Below, in pieces: positions 12,558 to 23,800 of a DNA stretch of 64,000 nucleotides (positions are counted from its first letter, which is position 1; the number at the start of each line of letters is the position of its first letter). The notes beneath the pieces were generated by a model. The model made no database searches, was not told where the DNA came from, and worked only from the letters and a program-made list of their open reading frames with translations. Both the position numbers and the translations under genes were made by a program. Source of the DNA: Edaphochlamys debaryana (lineage: Eukaryota; Chlorophyta; Chlorophyceae; Chlamydomonadales); the NCBI GenBank assembly GCA_016858145.1, contig JAEHOE010000024.1, positions 310,001 through 374,000 on the forward strand. Reading direction: 5' to 3'.

Positions 12558-14821
12558 TGCAGCGTGGAACGCACTACCACTGAATTACTGCTGAAAAGAT
12601 CGCGCGCGCTGTTCCGCAACCAGCCCGGGGTAGTCACTCGCTTCAAGGTCACATGGGGCAGTCTTGTTGGTGCAAGACCCGCCGCACCCACACCGTTGTG
12701 TGCGGGTCTGAGCGTCGCCAGGGCCACCGTCCGGACCTACACTAGCCAGTGGCTGGAGCTTACGTCTAGGAGGGAGCACGCATTGCATACTAGGTTAGGA
12801 ATGGCTCGAGGTGAACGGGTTCCATGCAAGCAGGCTTCAAGGGTTTGGGCTGGGCGGCGGCGTGCAGCGCCGTTGCGTAATGGAGTTAATCTGAAGGATG
12901 TAGTTCTAGGACTACGTCCCTGTACAGTGAAGTATGGCGGGCGGATACGGAACAGCCTGTGTGGCATCTGCAGGCCATTCCTACACACACCATTTGGGGC
13001 TCTAGGTTGGGGGTTGTTTCGTGTGCCCGGATGGCCGAGGTCTCTCCAAAGCTTGGGCAAATATGGATGCAGAGGGGCAGCTGTGAACTAACAAACGAGG
13101 GCCGTAGCGGAGCAAAGCATGGGGAAGTACTTGCGTGGGCGGGGCCAAACGTTCCCCGCGACCTGCCCATCGGCGTTAGCTGCTTAATACAATTGGGATT
13201 TGTGTGCGAGCCAGCATGATGGCTTGTCCTTCCCAGTCTCCGAACTGTTGCGTAAAGCGTTGCTTTTGCTAGCGTTGACATGGGGGAGCAAGAGGGAGCC
13301 GGTACCTGGCATAGTCAAGTACCACTGGTCTAGAGCCAGCTTGTAACCCTGTGAGTATAGCCACCAGCAGGAGGTGCTGTTGGCTTTCCTCTCCGCGCCC
13401 TGCTGTCGGGCGCTCGGGCAGACCATCGTGCTGCTGTCGCTGTGCTGCCTGCGAGTAACCGAGCTAAGTGGGGCTTAGCGGCATTCCCCAGTCGGCCTCG
13501 TTCGCGCATGCGCCGCGCCGCCGTCCCGCTCCGTGCAGGGTCATCTGACTCACGCCTCTCCTCTCGGCTCCTTGTCTTGCTAGGTGCCTTGGTCACTAGG
13601 TTCGGACTAGGTGCAGGTCCGTGTAAGCCTTGGCTGCCTTGCTGCTTGCACGCTCAGTGTTGCTATCTTCCGTGGCGAAGGGTTCTGAAATCCCAGAACT
13701 TTCCTGGCCGGCTGGGCAAGAATGTTACGTGGCGGACAGAACTTTCTCGCCGCTAGGGGTCAAAGTGTTAAGGCCAGGACACCTTCCTGCGGACCCCCAG
13801 AGAGGGTTTCAATGCGGCGGAGGTGGGGCCCTGGTCACACCTGCCCCTCCCGGCCCCCCTGCGCCCCGTCACCTCAGCTGCCCACCCCTGGCAGGCCCTG
13901 GCTTGGCCTCCTACACCCCGCATAGCATCCCACACTGCCAAGTCACGGGCCCTGGGCCAGAACATTGGGGCCTGGCGGAGGCAAAATGTTCCATGGCGGG
14001 CAGAACTTTTGCGTCATTGGGGGCGGAAATGTTACATTCTGCCAGCGTCGGTAACATCTCTGTAACTTTGTAACTATGATAGCAACACTGTGCACGCTTC
14101 GTCAGGCTTGCGGGTGCCCACGTCTCGATCACCACGGGCGGGCACGGGGGCCGCCGACGGAATTGAGGAGCGCATACAGGCAAGCGGCGTGTGCGTCCAG
14201 CTGGCGGAGCTTCAGCATCTGTACTAACAGTGCTCGATGCTATCCGCTCGATGTCGATGTCCGTGCGAATGGGCGAACGCTCGCAACCTACTGTGGGCCC
14301 ACGAGGTGGGCCCAGGACGGCCTAGGCTCGGGAGACTGGAGTCGCCTCTCTGGACCTCTCTGGATGCCACCGATGCCACCGACGTGGCCTCTGGCCAGGG
14401 CGGCCTTGCCCTGCGCTCTTGGCAGGTGTGTTCCGCATACACAGGGATGGTGGCTCTAGTAACTGGCATCCGGGCACGCTACGTCGCCCGGGGCCAACTT
14501 GTGTGGCGGCGGGTGGCATGGGCCTCGGCTGGGCCTGCGCAACACCGCGAGAAGAGCCAAGACCGACAGAACCGCGGACCGTAAACCCGGGTCTTCACGG
14601 CAGGATTAGGCAGCACGTGTGGGTTGCTTCCTGCAGAAGCCTTGCATAGTCACACAGGCCGCCGACAAAGTCCGAACTGCACATCCGTGACTCGCTAGAG
14701 AGAGCCGCTTCCGAGACACGCTCCCGTAGCGCACTGCTGTTTACCTGCATACCTACTATGCTGCCCTGCCCTACCTAGCGGGCGTGCGTTCGTGCGTTTC
14801 CCTTGCCGAGAGCAGCAAATA
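12558..14821. other. Intergenic region upstream of NOS copy A
   Basis: No gene model holds up here. The part next to 14,822 should contain the promoter and leader of NOS copy A; I see no recognisable TATA box or known element. An imperfect direct repeat at 13,720-14,011 is described separately. Confidence 0.45.
13720..14011. repeat. Imperfect direct repeat pair about 265 bp apart
   Basis: A block around 13720-13746 (AATGTTACGTGGCGGACAG, then AACTTTC) reappears at about 13986-14011 as AATGTTCCATGGCGGGCAG, then AACTTTT. A shorter CAGAACTTT also occurs near 13693. The intervening sequence is C-rich. This could be a decayed mobile element, but I could not define ends or a target duplication. Confidence 0.4.
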
Positions 14822-17800
14822 ATGTTGGGCTGTTTTTTTGGCCGACGGACGCCAGCCGAGCTAGAACCCCCTAGCGTTCTCAAGGCAAATGGCAAAGGGC
14901 AAGAGGCTCCCGGCGCAGGCGTTGTGCCCACCGAGCAATTCGCCACAGTGTTGAAAGCAGTGGAGCAGCTCAAGTGCCATGCGCATACGAGCGGTGGCAA
15001 TTGCCACGAATGTACGCACGCCTCTGCGGACAAAGCTCGGGCAGCAAACGGTGACAAGGCAGCAAATGGCTGCCCGCACAGCAGCGTGCCCGACGCCCTG
15101 GAGCGGGCAAAGGCGCGGGTCATCGCCTGTCCGTTTGGGCACGGAAGTGTCGGTACAGGTGCGCTTGGGCGGTCGGTCTCGGGGCACGTATCTTCGTCTT
15201 GCCGCCGTCTGTTGCGCCGTTGAAAGGCACTGACTAACTACCGCGAACACCCTTCCGCCGGCACCTCCTCAGGCCCCTTCCCCGGCTACGTGCACGGCAA
15301 GCACCCAGAGATATGCCCCAACGGCTGCCGCCCTGACCCGGCTCTTGGCGAATACGGCAGGGTGAGGAAGGGACGGGGCATGGGGGCACTGGCACGAAGG
15401 CGGCCCCTGCCCTCTCACGTGGCCTCTGCTCCACCCCTTCACCCTCAGACCGACGAGACCCCCACGGAGGCGCTCATTCGCGAAGCGCTCGAGTACCAGG
15501 TGCGAGCGTTCAGGGTCATCAAAAGTCAGGGGCAGCGAAGTTACAGCGGCATAAGGAACCGCGTGCCGGTAGTGTCTCCGGCTCCCCGCTCCCGCTCTTG
15601 ACCCCAAAGTTGCTCGGCCTCCTCCGGTACCCCAACCTGCCCCTACTTCCCCCAGGATCTGTACCAGCGCGAGCGGGGCAGCGCTGAGGCCAAGGCCGCC
15701 CGCGTAAAGGAGGTGCTAGCGGAGATCGCCGCCACCGGCTCCTACACGCACACCTTCGACGAGCTGCAGCACGGGGCGAGGGTGGCGTGGAGGCACGCGC
15801 CCAAGTGCTCAAACAGGCGAGCGGGCGGGGGCAAGGGGCGGGAGGTTGTTGCACGCGGTTGCGGGGCGCTGCGTATTGCTAACAATTACCCTCCCGCTCG
15901 CCCTCCGCCCCACAGGAAATTCTGGGAGGTGCGTGGGGCGTACAGGGCTGGGGGGTCGCAGGGGTCGCTCGGGCGTCGGGCAGGGGCTGCGCTGATTGTA
16001 GCAGCGGGAGCCTCACGCAGACCACTTCTCACTTATATCACGCCTCGCTTGCTCCGCGCCAACCCATATGCCGCCCCCAGGAGCTCAACCTGCTGGACCA
16101 CCGGCACGTGGACACACCGGGTGAGGGGGCGAAGGGTGGCCAGCCGAACCGGGCAATTTGGGCTGGGTGGGTGTGCCGATGTGGGTCGGCCGATGTGGGT
16201 CGGCCGATGTGGGTCGGCCGATGTGGGTCAGCCGATGTGGGTCGGCCGATGTGGGTCAGCCGATGTGGGTCGGCCGATATGGTTCGGGCGGAGGCAAGGC
16301 TGAGGGCTGCACAGCTCGTCAGCGTCCTTCCTCCTTGTGCCTGTGCCTGGTGCTCCGCCTTGCAGAGGGCATGTTCCTGGCCTGCCTGGAGATGCTGGAG
16401 GCTGCCACTCTCAGCTGCGTCACCACCGCCAACATCGTGGTCTTCAGGCCGCAGACGCCCGGCACGCAGGATGGCCCGCGCGTGTGGAACAACCAGCTGC
16501 TGCGCTACTGCGGGTGGGGCGGGTGCGCTGCAAGATGGAGTGCAGGGGCGTCCGAGAAGCAATCACACGGAACGGGTGGGAGCCATCCCGCAGTCTATCT
16601 CGTCCAATACTCCCTTGCCCCTCTCCGCCACCCCGCAGCTACAAGCAGGCGGATGGGTCCGTCCTGGGGGACAAAGCGGAGGCGGACTTCACCGCCATGC
16701 TGCAGGTGGGTCCTTGGCATCATGGCAACTTGAAGCCTGACTGCCTGAGAGCTTGACCGCGCGGGCGCCGGGCCAGACCCTCCCGCCTTGCCTCCCGCCT
16801 TCACATCGCTCCTGACCCCCCTGCCCCCTGGCCCCTGCCCGCGCAGTCCGAGTTCGGCTGGGAGCCCCCTCCGGAGGACAAGCGCACCCGCTTCGACATG
16901 CTGCCCCTGCTCCTGCAGGCGCACCCGGAGGAGGAGCCCAAGGTGGGGACGTTGAGGTGTACATGTGTGCCAGGGTGCGGGGTCCAAGGGCGCAGCTTGC
17001 GTGCTTCATGGGAGCGTGATGCTCAGCCCTTAGACGGTATCCCTGTCTGGTCCGCCCCAAACCTGAGCTCCCACGCTCTGCCCCCCGCCGCAGCTCTTCA
17101 CGCTTCCGCCCCAGTACGTGGCGCGTGTGCCCATCTCCCACCCCGACCACCCGGGGTTCGCGGAGCTGGGGCTGCAGTGGTACGCCATCCCGGCCGTGAG
17201 CGCCATGGAGCTCAGCGTCGGCGGCCTCACCTACACTGCCTGCCCCTTCAACGGTGAGTCGGTCGCAGGGTCGGCGCATCGTTGTGGCAGTGATCATTAG
17301 GCCCTGCGTTGCTTGCCCCACGCAGGCTGGTACGCGGTCACGGAGATTGTGCGGAACCTGACTGAGGAGGGCCGGTGAGTAGGAGACCAAATAGCTTGTG
17401 GTCCTGGCTTGTTGGAGGGGGGGAGGCTTTGGCAGAGTGGCTGCGGCATGTCGATCTGCAACGGACCTGGTGCGCGATGCAGCCCGCGCGAAAACCCGCG
17501 CGTCCTCTCGTTTGATTTCATATACTTAACATGGTTTGCACGCGCAATGAGAGTAACGGTCCACCGCGAGGACTTCACGACATCCCGACTGTCAACGACA
17601 GCTTGCACAAGCCGGGCCGCGGCTCGCTCCGCACATAGTTATTCACCCATTAGGTACTGCAATGAATTCCACGCAGCAGCACCAGGCTCCTGGTGTTGCT
17701 ACATGCTGGCATTACTCGTAGAAGTCCACATACATGCCCGTCAGCCATGACCGCCCTTCCTCTCGCGAGCCTCGTCCGCAGCTACGATCAATGCCCAGAG

Positions 17801-20800
17801 GTGGCACGGATGCTGGAGTTGGACACGAAGACCGACGGGAATCTGTGGAGGGACCGCGCCACCCTCACGGTAGCGGAGGCGGTGATGCACTCCTTCCGCG
17901 CCGCTGGCTACGGTCTGGTCGACCACCACACGCTCATGAAGAACTTCTGGAACTGGTGGGTGGGTGGGACAAGCTACAAGGGTTTCAGTCGGATTCCTTT
18001 CGGTTTGGGGCAGAAGTTCCGGGCAAGGGCTGCCGGCACCTCTGCCGGCACCCCTGCTGGAAAACTCGACGCGGCAGAGCTCTCCCGGAGGCCCGGAACA
18101 TGCTTGGACCCTACACACATATGCTTCCGCCCAAACCTTCGCAGGTACAACAAGGAGAAAGAGGTCCGCGGCTGGGCCCCTCCGGGCAACTGGAAGTGGC
18201 TGATTCCGCCCATGACGCCCACAGCCTCGCGCTGCTACCTGGAGCTCAACCACATGACCGAGTTCACCCTCAAGCCCGGCTACTGGTGGGTGCGTGGCCT
18301 TGACTGCCCCGAGCTGCAACTGCCCGTGAGCAACTCGGGACCGCGCGCCTGTAGCCCCACGGCTTGTGCTTGCAATACTCCAGCCGTCTCCCGTGCGCCT
18401 TGGACCCGGGTGCCCCGCAGGTACACCCCCGGGTGGCGCAGCTACCAGAAGCGCCGCAAGGAGCTGCTCAAGGGGGCGCGGGCGGCCCTGGTGGGGTCCC
18501 AGTACGCCGACCTGGGCAACAGCATCCTGGGGGCCTCGATGCACCCCGTGCCGGAGGGCGACAACCTCGTCGGCTCGGCCCGCACGCGTGTGCTCATCGC
18601 CTACGCCTCGGTGACCGGTGAGGAGCCAGACTACAAAAGGGGCAAGGCCGCGCAGCCCTGGGCGCAACTGTCACCCACGACCACTGACGCTCCGCTACTC
18701 CTTGGTCCTTGCTCGCCCCCAGGCACCACCGCCAAGTACGCCGCCGCTGTGGCGCAGGTCCTGTCGGGGCCCCTGGCGGTGACCCTGCTCAACATGGAGG
18801 TGCGAGAGGGGCAGTGGGGCCAAGGTGCATGAGCTGAGGGCAGCTCTTCTGTCCCCCTGACCCCTGCGTCCCTGACGTCCTACCTCTCGCACCTCCCGCC
18901 CAGGACTTTGAGCCCGACGGCTGGTCCGAGGCGCTCGCTCGCTCCCAGCTGGTGGTCCTCATGCTGTCCACCTACGGCCCCGGGGCGCCGCCCAGCACCG
19001 CCGGGAAGTTCCTGGCGTGGATGCAGAAGGGCATGGCCCTGGGAGGTGAGGGCTGGGGAAGCAAGGGGCATCTACAGCTGACAGCATCACCGGCCTCCTT
19101 GCCGGTTGGCTTGTGTGCTTGGAGTCATCACACTTTGCCTAAAAATACTCCTCAGCTACCCTGCCTTAGCTTATCTGTTTCCTTCGGCCTGCTCCCAGGC
19201 GACGCGCACGCGGTACTGTCCAATCGCCCCTTCACGGTGCTGGGCTTCGGCTGCACCAGCTACCCGCGCTTCTGTGCCGCGGCTGATACGGCATTCTCTA
19301 TCGTGTCGGCGGTGGGGGCGACGCCCATCATGCCCGCAACCAAGGTGAGCACTACGAGAGGCCAGGGAGCAGCCCTCGCATGGCCTGAGGCAGGCTCTGA
19401 CCTTTCCCGATGTGGTTCGGCCCATTAACGGCCCCATACTCAATATGGTTCGGCTCCATACCGTGCTCGTGCCGGTTACCAGCTTTCCCGATGTGGGTCG
19501 GCTCCACAATTACCGCATGCACCCATGTGCCCACCCAACAACCCCAGGTGGACTCCCTGAGCCACGAGGAGGTCAGCGTGTGGCGCTGGGCGCGGGGCCT
19601 GGTGGCGGCGGCGCAGGAGCGGGGCCTGCTGGGCGGCGAGGAGGCGGCGGAGGCCCAGGCGCGCATGCCAATTGCGGAGGACGGCGGGCCGCGGCCCTTC
19701 GTGCAGCGCTTCACGCTCATTCACCTCGAGGGTGAGGCCGGGCCGGTCTGGCCACCTGAGGGCTGACAGGGAGGCGGGCATGGGAGCTGGGCCCCCATGC
19801 CCGCCCTCCTGTAAGCAAGGGCTGACAGGCCCTCCCATGGGCCGTTGATGGTAGTGGAAGGCGGCCTCCCGTGCTGCCGAAACCCATCGTGCCTCACCCT
19901 GCGGCCGCTGCACAGGTACTGAGGACCTGCGGCCAGCCGCAGACCGCTTCCGGCGGGAGGCGGCCGTGATGGAGGTCAAGGAACTGCGGAACAAATCAGG
20001 CGATGGGGCCACAGCACCTGTCACCAAGCAGGCAAGCGTTACGCGGTGCCTGTGTGCGCAATGGCTGGCCCACTGGATTGATACATCCGCTTGTCATGTC
20101 CAGACCGTGTGCGCGCTGTGCTCAACCCACACCCATTCCGTTGGGTCACGGTCCCCGCAGGTTGTCCTGGACGTATCCGACCTCCCCGGCGGCGGGCTGT
20201 CGTACCTGGCAGGCGACGAGCTGGCGGTGTGGGGCGAGAACCCGGCTGATGCGGTGGAGGCTGTGGCAATGGCCCTGGGCATCAGCGGCAAGGGCCTGGA
20301 CTCCATGTTCCTGCTGCAGAGCCGAGACGGCAGGTCGGCGTCCGGCGCCAAGGACGAATCGGGGCCTCACGCTGCAAGGGCTGAGGACTCCGCCGGCCTG
20401 TCCTCCGCGCCCTTCCCGCTTCCCAACTCGTACCGCACCATCCTCACGCGCTACGTCGCCCTCAGCGACGTGCCGTCGTTCGAGGCGGTGCAGGCCATGG
20501 CCCGCTTTGCACCCGAGGTGGGATGCGCTGCAGCTTCTGTGTGAACACAGCCTAGCTATTGTCTGACTGCCAATGTGCTTCGGGCCCTCCGCCCGTCCCG
20601 AGGCCCAGTCCCAGACAGGTTTGGCTGAGCACCTCGCTCCATTCCCCTGCCCCTCCACCCCAGGGCTCCGGGGTGCACGCCCTGGGCGCTGCCTACCCCG
20701 CCTACTCCGAGTGGGTGGCTGCCACTGCCACCCGCTGGTGCGACGTGTGGAAGGAGTTCCCAGAGCTGGCGGGTGAGAGACAGGGGGTTGTGTGGAGGGG

Positions 20801-23800
20801 ATTTATGTGCCTGCAGCCGTCGCCTGTGCCTGACCCTGTGCCATCCTCCCCACCGCTTCCCTTTGTCCCCTCAGGCCGGCTTCCGCCCGCCGTGTTCTTC
20901 CAGCTCGTGCCCGTGGTCAAGCCCCGGCACTACTCCATCTCCTCCTCCGCGGCCCGGCACCCGGGCCAGCTGCACCTCACCATCAGCCGCCTCGCCTACC
21001 GCCTGCCCACGGGCGAGCAGCGCTCGGGCTTCTGCTCCTCCTTCCTGGCCTCCCGCGCCCCGGGCGACCGCGTGTGCGTGCGCGTGCTGCCCACGCCCGG
21101 CTTCCGCATGCCGCTGGACCCCTCGGCGCCGGTCATCATGGTGGCGGCGGGGACCGGCATTGCACCGTTCAAGTGAGGGCAGGGAAGGGGTTAGTGGGGT
21201 GACGGAGCGGCAGGCGATGTGGGCCGTGCCGGGCGGCAAGCGGTCAACCACGCCTTGACCCACGCCTCTCTCCGTCACAGGGGCTTTTGGGAGGAGCGCA
21301 ACGCCCGCCGGGCGACTGCCAGGACCCTGGAGGAGCAGGAGCGGGAGCAGCGCGAGCGGCAGGAACGCAAGGTGATCGCGCAGACGGGCGGGGCGGTCCC
21401 CAGCCGGCGGGAGTCACGGGATGGAGCGTCTTCCGACGGCCGTCCAAGTATTGGCGCACGGCCCAGCGCCCAGCGCACGTCCATGACGGACGGCCCGGGG
21501 CCGTGCATGCTTATCTTCGGCTGCCGCAACAGCTCTGAAGACTTCATCTATCGGGACACCATCGAGGTGGGTGGGACCATATGACGATACCGGCATGCTG
21601 GGATGCGTGTATGCCGACATGGGTCAGAGTAGGGTTGATGTGGGTCGGCGGTCACAGCTCGAGATTACCCTCCATCCTTCCCGACAGGCTGCCCTGTCCG
21701 AGGGCGCTCTGACACGTGTGATCACGGCCTTCAGCCGCGAGCCCGGCCAGCGCAAGCAGTACGTGCAGGACGTGATCTCGGAGAGCGGGGCCGAGCTGGC
21801 GCCGCTGCTGCGTAGCCGGGCGTGCCACGTGTACGTGTGCGGCAGCAGCAACATGGCGCAGGAGGCAGCGCTGGCGTTCCGGATGCTGCTGGGACCTGCG
21901 GAGTTCACGGCGCTCGTGGAGGCTGGGCGATACCATGAGGTGAGGCGGGGGCGGGGAGGGCTCTGCGGAGCCGTGTGGGTGTAAGGCTGCCAGGGAAGTT
22001 TGCGGACGCCCCTGTGTAGAAGTTTGAGCTGCTCCTTCCGGCTCCCCTCCTCCAGGACGTTTTTGGCATGGTGATTCCCGACCATAAAGCGGCTGTCAAG
22101 GCTGCAGCCGAGAAAGGCACCATCACGCTGCTAGGCAGTGCGGGAGCTACCGAGGTGGGTCTTGTTGGGAGGGCGGGCGGCCCGAGGTGGGACGTCGTGA
22201 AGTTCAGGGGGAACGCGTGACGTGGTTACAGAGTCGCGGGGCCTGTGCTGTTCGGCGTCGTTCACTGTGCCGTTGTAGTTTCACGATGGTTCGGCTCTGC
22301 GGTTACACGTCACCCCCAGCGTTGACGATGTGGACTCACAGCCCGTGGCAGCCACACTGCTCTGCCATGAGGCGGGTGAGCCCTTCTCCCGACTGTACGT
22401 TGTTGGCATGCTTAGGCGCCCGAGCCCAACTTTATCCCAGATCCTCATCTGCCACGTCCGTGCGTGCAGGTCGCTGAGCTGCTGGACGGCGGGGGCCTGT
22501 CCCTGGATGGGGTGGACCACTGCGGCTCCACGCTCCTCCACGTCGCGGCACGAGCGGGCAACACCGCCGTCGTGGCCTTGCTCCTCTCCCGGGGCTGCGC
22601 CGTGAACGTGCTCGATATGTACGGCTGCACGCCCCTACAGCTGGCGAGGCTGGTGAGTGTACGGCGTGTACGGGCTGCGTGTACAGTGGTGAGGACTAGC
22701 CCGGGAGAGGTGTCCGTCGGAGTCCATGGGTCTTCTGGGGCACAGTGCCGCATGGCCCCAGCGCGCTCCGCCTCTGAGACGACTTCGCCTTGCCCTCTGC
22801 AATGGTGCCCACCCCCAGAACGGCCGGGCTGACATTGCCGCCGCCATCGAGGCCGCGGGCGGTCGCCTGGCGTCCCGCCTGGTGATCGAGTACTTCCCGG
22901 TCCACGCCGCCGTGATGACGGGCGACGGCGCCGCGCTGCGCAAGGCCATCGAGGGCGGCGCCAACCTGGCCGCCACTGAGTACCACGGCCTCACGCCGCT
23001 GCACGTGGCGTGCGCGGTGGACAACGAGGAGGCGCTCAAGGTGCGTGGACCGTGGGGGCTGGAGTGCAGCGGGGCTGGGCTTGGCCCACCCCTGCATCCC
23101 GGTTGAGCGCACGCTGCGAGCGCCATGCAGCCTCGCATGTATGGGTACCTCATGACACGCGCATGCTCCCCTGGTCCCGCCCCTCGCAGGCCCTGATCCA
23201 GGCGGGTGCGCCCCTGAACGCCACCACGCGGCGCGGGCTGCTGCCGCTGCAGCTGGCCCTGGCGCTGCAGCGCACCAGCGCGGCCGCCATCCTGCAGGTG
23301 GGGGCAGTTGCACCGCGTCACACCATGGCCATTGGTGCATCCTGTGCTCCAGCCTTTGGTTGTGCCAGCCCTTGCCACCGACACTCCTCTCCGGCCCCTC
23401 CCCATCCTGCTCCCGCCAGGCCGCTGGGGCGCCGCTGATGGTGCAGCAGGTGGTGACCGCCGGCGCGGGGGCGCAGGGGTCCGCCGTGGCGTGGGACCCT
23501 AACAGCGCCGAGAATCTGTCGGAGGCGATCGGAATGAGCGACGACGAGCTCGCGGCGCTGCAGGTGAAAATGGCCCGGGAGAAAGCAAGGGCGCACCAGA
23601 TATTACGGGGCATCCTAGTGCTCCGCTGACGCTTGATGGGGTAGGTCTGCTGGGCCGCGAGCAGCAAGAGAAGTTGAGCACGCATCACCGCTCCCGCCCG
23701 CAGGCGTCCTGGTCGCACCTGTCCAGCGAGTCCTTCCCGGCGGAGTCGCGCAAGCTGGTGGAGGATTTCGGTGAGACTCAGTGCCTCTTGAGTTGGGATC

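Larger units (their letters stand above)
14822..18285 (+). other. NOS: NOS copy A: N-terminal region and oxygenase domain (exons 1-13)
   Basis: Exons: 14822-15158, 15273-15361, 15449-15499, 15656-15816, 15916-15928, 16081-16120, 16366-16513, 16639-16705, 16847-16942, 17094-17253, 17326-17374, 17782-17955, 18145-18285. The heme ligand is Cys210 in VAWRHAPKCSNR, equivalent to the AWRNAPRC motif of animal NOS. The substrate-binding Glu is E394 in GWYAVTEI. The pterin-side motif is WLIPPMTPTASR, matching the WIVPPISGS region. RVWNNQLLRYCGY, RFDMLPLLLQA and SLWRD-like LWRD also match animal NOS in order. Upstream, CPFGHGSVG and CPNGC are conserved in all three copies; the latter is a candidate for the interdomain zinc site, which in animal NOS is a C-x4-C. 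Confidence 0.9.

Noticed and set aside
16158..16290. A repeat-containing protein read from the 14-bp array (Met-Trp-Val and Cys-Gly-Ser units)
   Set aside because: The array lies inside intron 6 of NOS copy A, where both neighbouring exons are fixed by the NOS reading frame. It is missing as an array from copies B and C.
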